A stretch of DNA of 64,000 nt from Ruminiclostridium sp. (GCA_017435425.1 JAFSFC010000014.1:1-64000); one strand, 5' to 3'. Positions 25,753 through 34,557 are shown, numbered from the stretch's first letter. Notes: generated by a model from the letters alone, not told the origin. Translations and numbers: made by a program.

Positions 25753-26624
25753 AAATTATTCTTTGCCCCAATCCCTTCCGTGATAAGGGACTGAAAGCCG
25801 CCAAAAGTGCGGAGCGACTGCTCAGCACGGCTGGGGTGCAGACAGAATATTGTTTTCCTTTCCCGGTGGATAAGTCTGTCCTGGCCGATGTAGACCCCAG
25901 CATCCAGATCAAGGATCTGAAGACCGAACTGGCCGATGCGGATTTCCTGGTCTGCTTCGGCGGTGACGGAACCATCCTCCATGCAGCAAAAGATGCCAGC
26001 AGCTTTGGGGTGCCCATTGTGGGTGTCAACATGGGCAGCGTGGGCTTTATGGCAGAGTTGGAGCAGAGTGAGCTCCTCCAGCTTACCCGCCTGATCAGCG
26101 GGGAGTATAAATTGGAGAACCGCATGCTCCTGGATGTGCGGGTCCTTCGGGATGGACGGACTCTCTTCCGCAGCACCGCCCTCAACGATGCGGTGGTCAC
26201 CAAGGGTGCCGTTGCCCGGATCATTGACTTGAAAGTCTTTGGAGATAAGATCCCCATCACGGACATCTTCGGGGATGGCGTGATCATGGCCACCCCCACC
26301 GGTTCCACGGCCTACTCCATGTCCGCCGGCGGTCCCATTGTGGAGCCCACGGCAGAGAACATCATCATGACCCCCATCAGCGCCCATGCCATCCACGCCA
26401 AGGCTATGGTCCTGGATAAGAACCGCCTCATCGATGTGGTGGTCCCCAAGGAGAGCCGCAAGGCGGCCTACCTCTCTGTGGACGGCGGCAAAGCCTTTAA
26501 GCTCTTTTCTGGTGACACCGTGCAGATCAGCCGCTCCCGGCGGAATCTCTGCCTGGTGAAATTATCTGACAAGAGTTTTTATGAGATGATCAACAACAAG
26601 CTGGAAAGGAGAATCCGCACATGA
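25749..26624 (+). CDS. nadK: NAD kinase
   Basis: The 291-residue enzyme phosphorylates NAD to NADP. It has the GGDGT motif at residues 71-75 and the second family motif TPTGSTAYSMSAGGPIV. The start is GTG overlapping the tlyA stop (GTGA). Its 3' end overlaps argR by four bases. Confidence 0.95.
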   Translation: MKIILCPNPFRDKGLKAAKSAERLLSTAGVQTEYCFPFPVDKSVLADVDPSIQIKDLKTELADADFLVCFGGDGTILHAAKDASSFGVPIVGVNMGSVGFMAELEQSELLQLTRLISGEYKLENRMLLDVRVLRDGRTLFRSTALNDAVVTKGAVARIIDLKVFGDKIPITDIFGDGVIMATPTGSTAYSMSAGGPIVEPTAENIIMTPISAHAIHAKAMVLDKNRLIDVVVPKESRKAAYLSVDGGKAFKLFSGDTVQISRSRRNLCLVKLSDKSFYEMINNKLERRIRT

Positions 26625-27079
26625 AGGCCAGACGACAGGCTGAGATCCTCGCCATCATTCAGGAATATGATATCGAGACCCAGGACCAGCTGCTGGAAAA
26701 GCTGCGGGAAAAGGGAATGAAGTCCACCCAGGCTACCATTTCCCGAGATATCAAAGAACTCCACTTGGTGAAGGAACTCACCGGACACAGCACCTATAAG
26801 TATGCCGTCAGCGAACGTAAGACTTCTCTAAATGTAGCCGGACGGCTGAACACGATCTTCCGGGAGAGTGTGACTTCCTTTGACAGCGCCCAGAACATCG
26901 TGGTCCTGAAGACCATGCCTGGCCTGGCCTCGGCTGCCTGCTCTGCCATTGACGGCATGCACCTGCCCAACGTGGTGGGTACCCTGGCGGGTGACGACAC
27001 GGCCCTTCTCATCATGCGGACCAACATGGATGCAGAAGAGCTGATCCTGGATATCGTAAAAATGCTGGACAAGAAATAA
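26621..27079 (+). CDS. argR: Arginine repressor ArgR/AhrC
   Basis: The 152-residue regulator has the winged-helix DNA-binding part (KARRQAEILAIIQEYDIETQ, then STQATISRDIKELHLVK) and the C-terminal hexamerisation/arginine domain with SAACSAIDGMHLPNVVGTLAGDDTALLI near residues 105-130. It controls arginine synthesis and catabolism genes, none of which are in this window. The position before recN is typical for Clostridia and Bacillus. Confidence 0.94.
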   Translation: MKARRQAEILAIIQEYDIETQDQLLEKLREKGMKSTQATISRDIKELHLVKELTGHSTYKYAVSERKTSLNVAGRLNTIFRESVTSFDSAQNIVVLKTMPGLASAACSAIDGMHLPNVVGTLAGDDTALLIMRTNMDAEELILDIVKMLDKK

Positions 27080-27100
27080 TTCTTTGAGAGAAGGGGAACC

Positions 27101-28801
27101 ATGCTTTCTTTGCTTCATATTGAAAACATTGCCCTGATCGATGCGGCAGACATTTCCTTTGGTCCGGGTTTCAACGTTCTCACCGGTGAGACCGGCGCTG
27201 GTAAGTCCATTATCATCGACTCCATCAGTGCGGTGATGGGGGAGCGGACCAGCCGGGATCTCATCCGCACGGGGGAGAAGTCTGCCCTGGTGACTGCCAT
27301 TTTCCGGGATCTTCCCGACCTGCCTTGGTTCCGGGAGACTGGCATTGGTCCCGACGAAAACGGAGAGCTCATCATCTCCCGCAAGATCCAGGGAGATGGC
27401 AAGAATGTCTGCCGGGTGGCAGGAGTCCCCTGCACGGTGGTCCAGCTGAAAGCCCTGGGCAGTCAGCTCATTGACATCCACGGTCAGCACGATGGTCAGC
27501 AGCTGATGGACGAGGCCTGCCACCTGGGATACCTGGACAGTTTTGGCCAGCTGGGGCCTGAAGCAGAGGCTTATCGTATCGAGTATGAAAAACTGGCCGA
27601 CCTGCGCCGTCAGATCAGTTCCCTACAGATGAATGAGGCCGAGAAGGCCCGCCGCATTGACTCCCTCCAGTTCCAGATCGCAGAGCTGGAGCGTGCCAAT
27701 CTGAAGGACGGGGAAGAGGAGGAACTGGACGAGCGGCGGAACATCCTGCGCAGTGCCGATAAGCTCATGGCAGCGGTGGAAGGTGCCTATGGTGCGGTCT
27801 TCGGGGACGAGGACCGGGACGGGGCATCCGGCCTGCTGGCTGAGGCAGAGAGTTCCTTGTCCCGGGTGGCTGACTTCTCTGCCGATTTGACCCAGCTCAC
27901 CGCCAGCCTGGCCGACCTGCGCTATGCCGCAGAGGACGTGGCCGAGCGGCTGCGGGACCTGCGGGACAGCTTTGATTTCTCGCCCCGGGAGCTGGACGAG
28001 GTGGAAAGCCGTCTGGACCAGCTCCATCGGTTAAAGAAAAAGTACGGCGGTTCAGTGAAGGAAATGCTGGACTACCTGGCCCGGTGCCGGGAGGAGCTGG
28101 ACCAGATCGAGATGGCCGACGACACTATCCTGAAACTGAAGCAGAAGCACAAGAAGGTGGTCCAGGAGGTCCGTGGTCTGGCAGAAGCCCTCTCCCAAAA
28201 GCGGCAGAAGGCTGCCGAGACCCTGAAAGCCCGCATTGAAGGGGAGCTCCGCCAGCTGGACATGCCCAAGGTCCGGTTTGAGACCGAATTTTCCCTCAAG
28301 CCCGGTAAGCTGGGTTTGGATGAGACCGGTATGGACGAGATCTGCTTCCTCATGTCTGCCAACGTGGGCGAGAACCTGAAGCCCATCGCCAAGGTGGCCT
28401 CCGGCGGCGAGCTCAGCCGCATCATGCTGGCCCTGAAAAACGTGCTGGCGGAAAATGACAGTATCATGACCCTGATCTTTGACGAGGTGGACACCGGTGT
28501 CAGCGGCCGGGCGGCAGGCAAGGTGGCCGAGAAAATGAGCCGCCTGTCCCAGAACTGTCAGGTCCTGTGCGTGACCCACCTGGCTCAGATCGCCGCCATG
28601 TCCGACAGTCACTACTCCGTCCAGAAGGAGGAAAAGGACGGCCGGACCTACACCAATGTCCTGACCCTGGACCGGGAAGGCCGAAAGTTGGAGCTGGCCC
28701 GTCTCACCGGCGGCGCCCACACCTCCGCCGCCATCCTGAAGGGGGCCGAGGAGCTCCTGCGGGAGGCCGAGGAGTACAAGGCCCAGGCACGCCTGTTTTG
28801 A
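27101..28801 (+). CDS. recN: DNA repair protein RecN
   Basis: The 566-residue SMC-like ATPase has Walker A GETGAGKS at residues 29-36, long coiled coils in the middle (about 150-380) and a C-terminal signature/Walker B region VASGGELSRIMLALK and LIFDEVDTGVSGRAA. RecN acts early in double-strand break repair. It is the last gene of the xseA-to-recN cluster; no terminator is obvious before the tyrS promoter five bases later. Confidence 0.96.
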   Translation: MLSLLHIENIALIDAADISFGPGFNVLTGETGAGKSIIIDSISAVMGERTSRDLIRTGEKSALVTAIFRDLPDLPWFRETGIGPDENGELIISRKIQGDGKNVCRVAGVPCTVVQLKALGSQLIDIHGQHDGQQLMDEACHLGYLDSFGQLGPEAEAYRIEYEKLADLRRQISSLQMNEAEKARRIDSLQFQIAELERANLKDGEEEELDERRNILRSADKLMAAVEGAYGAVFGDEDRDGASGLLAEAESSLSRVADFSADLTQLTASLADLRYAAEDVAERLRDLRDSFDFSPRELDEVESRLDQLHRLKKKYGGSVKEMLDYLARCREELDQIEMADDTILKLKQKHKKVVQEVRGLAEALSQKRQKAAETLKARIEGELRQLDMPKVRFETEFSLKPGKLGLDETGMDEICFLMSANVGENLKPIAKVASGGELSRIMLALKNVLAENDSIMTLIFDEVDTGVSGRAAGKVAEKMSRLSQNCQVLCVTHLAQIAAMSDSHYSVQKEEKDGRTYTNVLTLDREGRKLELARLTGGAHTSAAILKGAEELLREAEEYKAQARLF

Positions 28802-28805
28802 ACGG

Positions 28806-28834
28806 TTGACAAAGCCTGCGGAATGGTGTAAAAT
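28806..28834 (+). promoter_or_regulatory. Promoter of the tyrS T-box leader
   Basis: TTGACA (28806-28811) and TAAAAT (28829-28834) are 17 bases apart, starting five bases after the recN stop. Confidence 0.85.
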
Positions 28835-28841
28835 CAATCGA

Positions 28842-29130
28842 ATTCTATAACTGCTACTGTGATGAAGGGAAGAAGTAGCCGGCAGAGACCCTGCCCAGAG
28901 AGCCCCCGGTTGGTGCAAGGGGGGAGAGGGCCGCCGTGTGAAGTTACCTCCCGGAGCAGCTGCCTGAACCTCCAGCCACATGGGAGCAGTAGGGTCTGTC
29001 GGGTGCGCCCGTTACCGCGCATAGGGTTTTATGACCCGCTGAGGCCCCATTCGTGAGGAGGGGGTAAATAGAGGTGGTACCACGATTTTATCGTCCTCTG
29101 TCATTTCGGTGGCAGAGGGCGTTTTGTTTT
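28842..29130 (+). promoter_or_regulatory. T-box riboswitch (tyrosine) upstream of tyrS
   Basis: The leader has the Stem I elements GATGAAGGGAAGAAGTAG and CAGAGAG, a specifier position TAC (Tyr) at 28945-28947 in the context GAAGT-TAC-CTCCCGGAGC, and the T-box AGGTGGTACCACG at 29072-29084. An intrinsic terminator follows (CCTCTG at 29095-29100 with CAGAGG at 29113-29118, then a T run). Uncharged tRNA-Tyr would pair with the T-box bulge and allow read-through into tyrS. Confidence 0.93.
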
Positions 29131-29177
29131 GCAATATAACCTCTGTCGAGCAACATAAGAGTAAGGAGACAAACAAC

Positions 29178-30407
29178 ATGGGTATTTACGAAGAACTGGT
29201 AGCCCGCGGCCTCATCGCCCAGGTCACCAACGAGGAAGAGATCCGCGAGATGGTCAACAACGGCAAGGCCACCTTCTATATTGGCTTTGACCCTACTGCT
29301 GACTCCCTGCACGTGGGCCACTTCATGGCTCTGTGCCTGATGAAGCGCCTGCAGATGGCAGGTAACAAGCCCATCGCCCTCATCGGCGGCGGCACCGCTA
29401 TGATCGGCGACCCCTCCGGCCGTACCGACATGCGTTCCATGATGACCCCCGAGACCATCCAGCACAACTGCGACTGCTTCAAGAAGCAGATGGAGCGGTT
29501 TATTGAGTTCGGCGAAGGCAAGGCCATGATGGTCAACAACGCCGACTGGCTGCTGGACCTGAATTACGTTGACATCCTCCGTGAGGTGGGAGCCTGCTTC
29601 TCCGTCAACAACATGCTGCGTGCCGAGTGCTACAAGCAGCGTATGGAGAAGGGCCTGTCCTTCCTGGAGTTCAACTACATGATCATGCAGTCCTATGACT
29701 TCTACTACCTGTACAAGAACTACGGCTGCAACATGCAGTTCGGCGGCAACGACCAGTGGTCCAACATGCTGGGCGGCACCGAGCTGGTCCGCCGTAAGCT
29801 GGGCGAGGATGCTCACGCCATGACCATCACCCTGCTGCTGAACTCCGAGGGCAAGAAGATGGGCAAGACCGCCTCCGGCGCTGTGTGGCTGGATCCCAAC
29901 AAGACCTCTCCCTACGAGTTCTATCAGTACTGGCGCAATGTGGGCGACGACGACGTCCTCAAGTGCATCCGTATGCTGACCTTCCTGCCTCTGGAAGAGA
30001 TCGACAAGATGGACGCCTGGGAAGGTGCTCAGCTGAACACCGCCAAGGAGATCCTGGCTTACGAGCTGACCAAGCTGGTCCACGGTGAGGAAGAGGCCAA
30101 CAAGGCCCAGGAGACCGCCCGCGGCCTGTTCTCCAAGGGCGGCGATGTGGCCAACATGCCCGCCACCGGCCTGGCTGCTGCTGACCTGACCGATGGTGCC
30201 ATCGGCATCATGGACCTGATGCTCAAGTGCGGCCTGGTCCCCTCCAAGGGTGAGGCCCGCCGTCTGATCCAGCAGGGCGGCGTGGAAGTCTCCGGTGAGA
30301 AGGTCAAGGACATCGGCACCCCCGTCACCGCCGACCAGCTCTCCGGCGAAGGCGTGGTCATCAAGAAGGGCAAGAAGGTCTTCCACAGAGCTTACCTGGA
30401 AGGCTGA
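29178..30407 (+). CDS. tyrS: Tyrosyl-tRNA synthetase
   Basis: The 409-residue class I synthetase has the HIGH-type motif HVGH at residues 45-48, the Tyr-binding region GGNDQWSNMLGGTELVRR, the KMSKS-type motif KMGKT near residue 233, and a C-terminal S4 RNA-binding domain (SKGEARRLIQQGGVEVSGEKV). The start at 29178 follows AAGGAGACAAACAAC. It is controlled by the T-box just upstream and ends at a strong terminator. Confidence 0.97.
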   Translation: MGIYEELVARGLIAQVTNEEEIREMVNNGKATFYIGFDPTADSLHVGHFMALCLMKRLQMAGNKPIALIGGGTAMIGDPSGRTDMRSMMTPETIQHNCDCFKKQMERFIEFGEGKAMMVNNADWLLDLNYVDILREVGACFSVNNMLRAECYKQRMEKGLSFLEFNYMIMQSYDFYYLYKNYGCNMQFGGNDQWSNMLGGTELVRRKLGEDAHAMTITLLLNSEGKKMGKTASGAVWLDPNKTSPYEFYQYWRNVGDDDVLKCIRMLTFLPLEEIDKMDAWEGAQLNTAKEILAYELTKLVHGEEEANKAQETARGLFSKGGDVANMPATGLAAADLTDGAIGIMDLMLKCGLVPSKGEARRLIQQGGVEVSGEKVKDIGTPVTADQLSGEGVVIKKGKKVFHRAYLEG

Positions 30408-30420
30408 GATCGAAACAGAT

Positions 30421-30460
30421 AAAAACCGAGGTCGGACCGTTTGGTCCGACCTCGGTTTTT
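30421..30460. terminator. Terminator between tyrS and the converging permease gene
   Basis: An 18-bp perfect stem (30421-30438 with 30443-30460), with loop GTTT and A/T runs on both ends, can work in both directions. Confidence 0.93.
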
Positions 30461-30504
30461 GTTATGGGGGGCGTGTACCCAAATTGGAAATAAGGATAGA
30501 ATAA

Positions 30505-31962
30505 TTACTTCTTGCGCATCTCGTCCAGGTCCACGTCGCCGAACATGTTCTTCATGCGCTCGTGTGCGCTCATCTGCTTTCTGGAGTTACCGGCAGCTGC
30601 ATACAAAACAAAACCGACAAGCATAAAGATCACAAAGACAACGATTGCTCTTGTGGTGGCATAGAACGGCGTCCCGGGAATCAAGGAGGCCACGAAGTAC
30701 AGTACACCCACAATGGCAGCCCAGTATGCGATGGGGGTAGCCAGCTTGTAAGGACGCTCGATGTTGGGCATATCCTTACGCAGCTTCAGCAGGGACAGAG
30801 CGGACAGGGTCCAGGACAGAATGAAAGCCACAGCGGAGAAGCAGGTCACGGTGTCGATGGCATTTGCACCGGCGAAGGGGCCGATGAAGGACAGGAGGGT
30901 GACCACGTACAGGCCGTTGATGGCAACGCCGTCCTTGTTCTGCTTTGCGAACCAGCCGGGGATCATACGGGAACGGCCCATAGCCATCAGCAGGTTGGCA
31001 GAGGCAGTGAAGAAACCGTTCCAGGTGGTGAACAGACCGGCCAGAGCGCCGATGGTGATGAGCCAGTACAGGCCAGCGCCCACGCCGCCTTCATAGATGA
31101 ACTTGAACATGTTGGAGGCAGCGGGACGATCCAGGGTCAGGAACTCCTGCCAGGGGTAAGCATAACCGAAGCAGAACAGCAGGACAGCGTAGAAAACGCA
31201 GGCCAGACCGACGGACATAACGACGGTGGAGCCGACCTTCTTGACGTCGCCGCCAGCTTCCTCGATGCCCTGGGGAATGGTCTCGAAGCCAGCCAGGAAG
31301 AAGGCTGCGGTGACCATGATGGAGAATGCACCGCCCAGCAGGTTGCTGTGGTTTGCACCGGTGGTGTTCTCATAGATGGGCTGGATGTTGGAGATGTCAC
31401 CGCCGATGATGCCAGCGATGGCGCCAATGATGCCGGCAGCAACCAGGAAGACACACAGGAACTTCTGGATGAATGCTGCAGAGGACAGGCCCTTCTTGTT
31501 CAGCAGGAACAGCAGGATGGTGAAGATGGTACCAATGATGATGGTGGTCAGGTAGACATCAGCACCCAGAATGGTGTACATGGGGTCGCCAGCCTTCAGA
31601 CCGGGGAACAGGTAACCCAGAACATCGGTGACCTGGATGGCTTCCCAGGGGATGATGAAGACGAAACCACCAAAGGCAGCCCAGCCGGAGAGGAAGGAGA
31701 CCTTCTCACCAAAGGCTGCATAGGCGAAGGCAGCGCCGCCGCCTGCAACGGGCAGCATGGGGACCAGTTCTGCGTAGACCAGGCCGAAGGGGACCATGAT
31801 CAGCAGGCACAGCAGGTAACCGATGGCTGCGGGGATAGGACCGCCGGAGTTGGCCATCCAGCCGTTGATCGCAACGGCCCAGCCGACACCGACGATAGCG
31901 CCGAAACCGATGCAGAAGAAATCGATGGCGCTCATGCCTTTCTTTTCAGGATTATTACTCAT
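30505..31962 (-). CDS. APC-family amino acid permease
   Basis: The 485-residue protein has about 12 hydrophobic segments and the APC-superfamily signature near the N-terminus (GFGAIVGVGWAVAINGW). Gly-rich unwound-helix motifs suit a secondary amino acid or amine transporter. Length and the hydrophilic C-terminus (HERMKNMFGDVDLDEMRKK) fit this family; the substrate is not predictable. Upstream are a LysR-box-like palindrome near -64 and a structured leader, and the next gene on this strand is a LysR regulator. The ribosome site is AAGAGGTAAAGT. Confidence 0.86.
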   Translation of the reverse strand: MSNNPEKKGMSAIDFFCIGFGAIVGVGWAVAINGWMANSGGPIPAAIGYLLCLLIMVPFGLVYAELVPMLPVAGGGAAFAYAAFGEKVSFLSGWAAFGGFVFIIPWEAIQVTDVLGYLFPGLKAGDPMYTILGADVYLTTIIIGTIFTILLFLLNKKGLSSAAFIQKFLCVFLVAAGIIGAIAGIIGGDISNIQPIYENTTGANHSNLLGGAFSIMVTAAFFLAGFETIPQGIEEAGGDVKKVGSTVVMSVGLACVFYAVLLFCFGYAYPWQEFLTLDRPAASNMFKFIYEGGVGAGLYWLITIGALAGLFTTWNGFFTASANLLMAMGRSRMIPGWFAKQNKDGVAINGLYVVTLLSFIGPFAGANAIDTVTCFSAVAFILSWTLSALSLLKLRKDMPNIERPYKLATPIAYWAAIVGVLYFVASLIPGTPFYATTRAIVVFVIFMLVGFVLYAAAGNSRKQMSAHERMKNMFGDVDLDEMRKK

Positions 31963-32143
31963 ACTTTACCTCTTTTCTTTCCGTTTCTCCTGATGCGGCA
32001 TCAGGAGAAAATGGTTGATCTCTCTAACATTCGATGTCAAAAAGGTTGCCTTATGTACCGGGGTCACACGCCCCCTCCTTTCTTTCCCCGGCTACCCGGT
32101 CTCTGCATTGTGTATAAAGACGGGGCACGTATAAGTCAGTATC

Positions 32144-32209
32144 ATTATAAAAAATATCAATAGCGTTGGGAAATACCAGTTTGATATAACGACATATCCC
32201 TGGGATATG
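32144..32209 (-). promoter_or_regulatory. Candidate permease promoter with LysR-type operator
   Basis: On the minus strand TATAAT occupies 32149-32144, with no good -35 (TTCCCA at 17 bases), as expected for an activator-dependent promoter. The perfect dyad CATATCCC-T-GGGATATG at 32193-32209 contains a T-N11-A pattern (32195/32207). Its centre is about 64 bases upstream of the likely start, the classical LysR recognition position. Confidence 0.5.
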
Positions 32210-32219
32210 AACGGAGTCA

Positions 32220-32399
32220 AAAGCATAAAACAGCAGCAGTCCCGGGCGTGAGACTGCTGCTGCAAACAGGTAGCAGGGCCGTGAAGGCCCAATTATGAGT
32301 AATCAGGAAGAGAAAAGGAAGAAGAGAAACATCTTCACCCGGTAGGAAGTCGAGCATATCGAAGATGCCTTGGCTATCTGATCATCCAACTCATCCCTT
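32220..32399 (-). ncRNA. Candidate structured leader or small RNA ending in an intrinsic terminator
   Basis: The unit starts from the 32434-32406 promoter and is about 180 bases. ACTCAT at 32389-32394 can pair with ATGAGT at 32295-32300, closing a junction that holds GAAGATG/CATCTTC (32361-32367 with 32330-32336) and CCAA/TTGG. Next come a GGGCC/GGCCC hairpin (32276-32290) and a terminator stem CAGCAGCAGT/ACTGCTGCTG (32231-32240 with 32253-32262) followed on this strand by TTTTATGCTTTT. No known riboswitch is recognised. It accounts for most of the gene-free 31963-32498; the rest holds only the promoter elements listed. Confidence 0.4.
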
Positions 32400-32405
32400 G
32401 TTTTT

Positions 32406-32434
32406 ATTATATCGGGAAGGAGGGGCTGTGTAAA
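32406..32434 (-). promoter_or_regulatory. Minus-strand sigma-A promoter
   Basis: TTTACA (32434-32429) and TATAAT (32411-32406) are 17 bases apart. It starts the leader/small RNA candidate downstream of the LysR gene. Confidence 0.68.
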
Positions 32435-32498
32435 ATTCCAAAATGATATATCGTCATTGCAAATTGGTACTACGTATCTGATATAAAACTGTGGTATA

Positions 32499-33404
32499 TT
32501 ATGATAAAGAAACCATATGGGTCTGTTCCCACTCCCGCACCCGTGCCTGCATCAGAGCCACGAACTGCGTGGTCAGTGCCGGGTCTTCCGGTTTCTTGGG
32601 CAGGATCAGGCCGATGGATCGAGTGGGAGCATCCTGAAGAGGGATAGCTTTCACTCTGTGCTCGGGTGTGATGCCGGACAGGCTCAACCTGGGGATCAGG
32701 CTCATCCCCAGTCCTTGGGAAACCAGAGTGATGACCGTGTGGTCATCGGAGGCAGACACCTTGATGATGTCCCGCTCCATGAGCTTTTGGCGGATCTCCT
32801 TGTAGGACTCCTCGTTGTCAAACTCCTCATCGGTACGGATAAAGGGGAAATCTCCGACCGCATCTTCCAAGCGCAGGGTGGTTACCTCAGACAAGGGGCT
32901 GTTGTCGGGCACCAACAGATAAAAGGGTTCTGTGATCAGAGGGATGTACTGCATCCCCTCGGGGTAGTTGGTCCCTCGGAAAAAGGCACAGTCCAGCCAG
33001 TTTTCCAGAATGCCCTGCTCGCCCTCCAGATTACGGTTCAGATGCTCCATATGAAATACTGTATCGGGATTTTCCTGGAAAAACCTGGTCATGACCTGTG
33101 GCATCCACTGGCTCGCCACGCTTTGGAATACACCAACCCGAAACCGTTCCGTCCGGGTCCGCACGCTGACCTCCTGGAGATACTCTTCCATGTCATCGAT
33201 CTGGCGCATGATATCCACCAGCTTTTCGCCGGTCTTGGTCAGGGTCACGCCATGCTTGCTTCGGGTGAACAGCTTGACCCCCAGCTCGTTTTCAAAGCGG
33301 GTGACGATACTTCCCATGTTGGGTTGGGCGTAGCCCAGGATCTTCCCGGCTCGGGTCAGGCTGCCGCAGTCCGCAGTGACAATAATAGGTCTGTATTTTC
33401 CCAT
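32499..33404 (-). CDS. LysR-family transcriptional regulator
   Basis: The 301-residue protein has the LysR winged HTH at the N-terminus (GSLTRAGKILGYAQPNMGSIVTRFENELG) and a two-lobed effector-binding domain ending with the IPRLSLSGI region. The ATG at 33404 has AAAGGAG upstream; a longer frame from 33467 adds 21 residues not typical of the family. It lies on the same strand upstream of the APC permease, so control of that permease is likely. The effector is unknown. The 126 bases upstream separate it from a divergent sigma factor gene. Confidence 0.9.
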   Translation of the reverse strand: MGKYRPIIVTADCGSLTRAGKILGYAQPNMGSIVTRFENELGVKLFTRSKHGVTLTKTGEKLVDIMRQIDDMEEYLQEVSVRTRTERFRVGVFQSVASQWMPQVMTRFFQENPDTVFHMEHLNRNLEGEQGILENWLDCAFFRGTNYPEGMQYIPLITEPFYLLVPDNSPLSEVTTLRLEDAVGDFPFIRTDEEFDNEESYKEIRQKLMERDIIKVSASDDHTVITLVSQGLGMSLIPRLSLSGITPEHRVKAIPLQDAPTRSIGLILPKKPEDPALTTQFVALMQARVREWEQTHMVSLS

Positions 33405-33496
33405 GGAAGCCCAGCTCCTTTCGTTTCTTTCTATATTTATATGACCGTTGACCCGGTAATCTGACATGGTTTTTCAGTTATTTCGAGAAAAACCGA

Positions 33497-33525
33497 TTGA
33501 CAGGATGTGCGGACAAAGATATCCT
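33497..33525 (+). promoter_or_regulatory. Promoter-like elements before the second sigma factor
   Basis: TTGACA (33497-33502) and TATCCT (33520-33525) are 17 bases apart. The expected start near 33532 leaves at most about eight bases of leader before the chosen TTG start. Confidence 0.5.
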
Positions 33526-33539
33526 TGGGGGTGATTCGC

Positions 33540-34088
33540 TTGCACGCAGAGCAAGATGCTTTCTTTGAAAAACTCTATCAAGACTATTTTGGAAAGCTGA
33601 CCTTGTACGCCGGGGCACTGTTGAGAAATCAAAGCCGTGCCCAGGATATGGTGCAGGATACCTTCCATGAAGCCCTCCATCGAGTTGACCTCTTGATGGA
33701 ACATCCCAATCCCGGTGGTTGGCTGATGGTCACGCTGAAAAATAAGATCCGGGAGGAGCAGCGAGCTCAGCGCCGCTACATGCTGCGGTTCCTCTCATTG
33801 AATACCGATTTGCTTACTGAGCCGGTCAGTCAAGATACCAGCCTGGAAGATCAGATGGGAGAGAATTCCTTTTCTGTTATGAAATGCATTCGGGAGGCAT
33901 TGACACCAGAGGAGTTCCACTTGCTCAAACGGCTTACCATTGACCGGGCCAGTCACTTGGAGGTAGCCAAAGAGTTTGGCATTTCTGTCTATGCCAGCCA
34001 AAAGCGATTGGAACGCATTCGGAAAAAGCTGGCCAAGCGTTTTCCTGATATACACCCGAGAGGAGGATCAAGACATGGCAAAGAATAA
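33540..34088 (+). CDS. Sigma-70 family (ECF-like) RNA polymerase sigma factor
   Basis: The 182-residue protein carries sigma region 2 (FFEKLYQDYFGKLTLYAGALL, then RAQDMVQDTFHEALHRV) and a region 4-like HTH (SHLEVAKEFGISVYASQKRLERIRKKL). The start is uncertain: TTG 33540 follows GGGGGTGAT at good distance, while GTG 33531 and GTG 33507 are alternatives lacking a ribosome site. The last 14 bases overlap the membrane protein that follows, the usual arrangement for an anti-sigma. Target genes are unknown. Confidence 0.8.
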   Translation: MHAEQDAFFEKLYQDYFGKLTLYAGALLRNQSRAQDMVQDTFHEALHRVDLLMEHPNPGGWLMVTLKNKIREEQRAQRRYMLRFLSLNTDLLTEPVSQDTSLEDQMGENSFSVMKCIREALTPEEFHLLKRLTIDRASHLEVAKEFGISVYASQKRLERIRKKLAKRFPDIHPRGGSRHGKE

Positions 34089-34557
34089 ACAGTACGAAAC
34101 CTATGCCTATCTGGACCAACTCAATACGGAACAGCTGGAAGAACTTCTGCGGGCGGACTTTGCTTCCGAAGGTCAAAAGAATGAAGAAATTATTTTTCAA
34201 ATTCTAAGTATTCTGGAGAAGCGAGAGCAAGAGTCCTCGACGGGCCGTTGTCCGGATGTGGAGCAGGCTTGGGCAGAGTTCCAGACCTATTATGCCATTT
34301 TGGAAGGTGAAGAGCAGTCCCTTTATCCGGATGGCTGCATTCAGGCACCCCCGAAAAAGGATTCGGCAGCCGTGGTAAGACTGAAACAATGTTTGAAGTC
34401 GGCCGCTGTGGTTGCGGTTTGGGCAGTGGTCATCTTTTGCGGTATGCTTGCCGGGGAAGCCTGCGGACACGAGCCTTTTGCCACTTTGGGACTTTGGTCT
34501 CAGGAGGCTGAACTGATCAATTCTCATTTTGATCTTATGATGTATATGGGAAAATGA
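34075..34557 (+). CDS. Small single-helix membrane protein, putative anti-sigma partner
   Basis: The 160-residue protein begins with a hydrophilic helical part (YAYLDQLNTEQLEELLRADF, then EEIIFQILSILEKREQE), has one hydrophobic helix at about residues 105-125 (AAVVAVWAVVIFCGMLAG) and a short outside tail. This layout and the overlap with a sigma gene suggest an anti-sigma factor. No zinc-finger motif is present. I do not recognise the family by name. The start at 34075 has GAGAGGAGG upstream. Confidence 0.65.
   Translation: MAKNKQYETYAYLDQLNTEQLEELLRADFASEGQKNEEIIFQILSILEKREQESSTGRCPDVEQAWAEFQTYYAILEGEEQSLYPDGCIQAPPKKDSAAVVRLKQCLKSAAVVAVWAVVIFCGMLAGEACGHEPFATLGLWSQEAELINSHFDLMMYMGK

Noticed and set aside
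30562..32163. 533-codon plus-strand frame opposite the APC permease
   Set aside because: Gly/Asp/Gln/His-rich antisense pattern, no ribosome site, no homology that I can see.
32220..32358. Small ORF of about 45 codons in the leader RNA on the minus strand
   Set aside because: No ribosome site, and it runs through the terminator stem; more likely chance.
33474..33500. TTATTTCGAGAAAAACCGATT as a further copy of the operator at 6507-6527
   Set aside because: Only partial similarity and no HTH/DUF2975 gene nearby; could be chance in AT-rich DNA.
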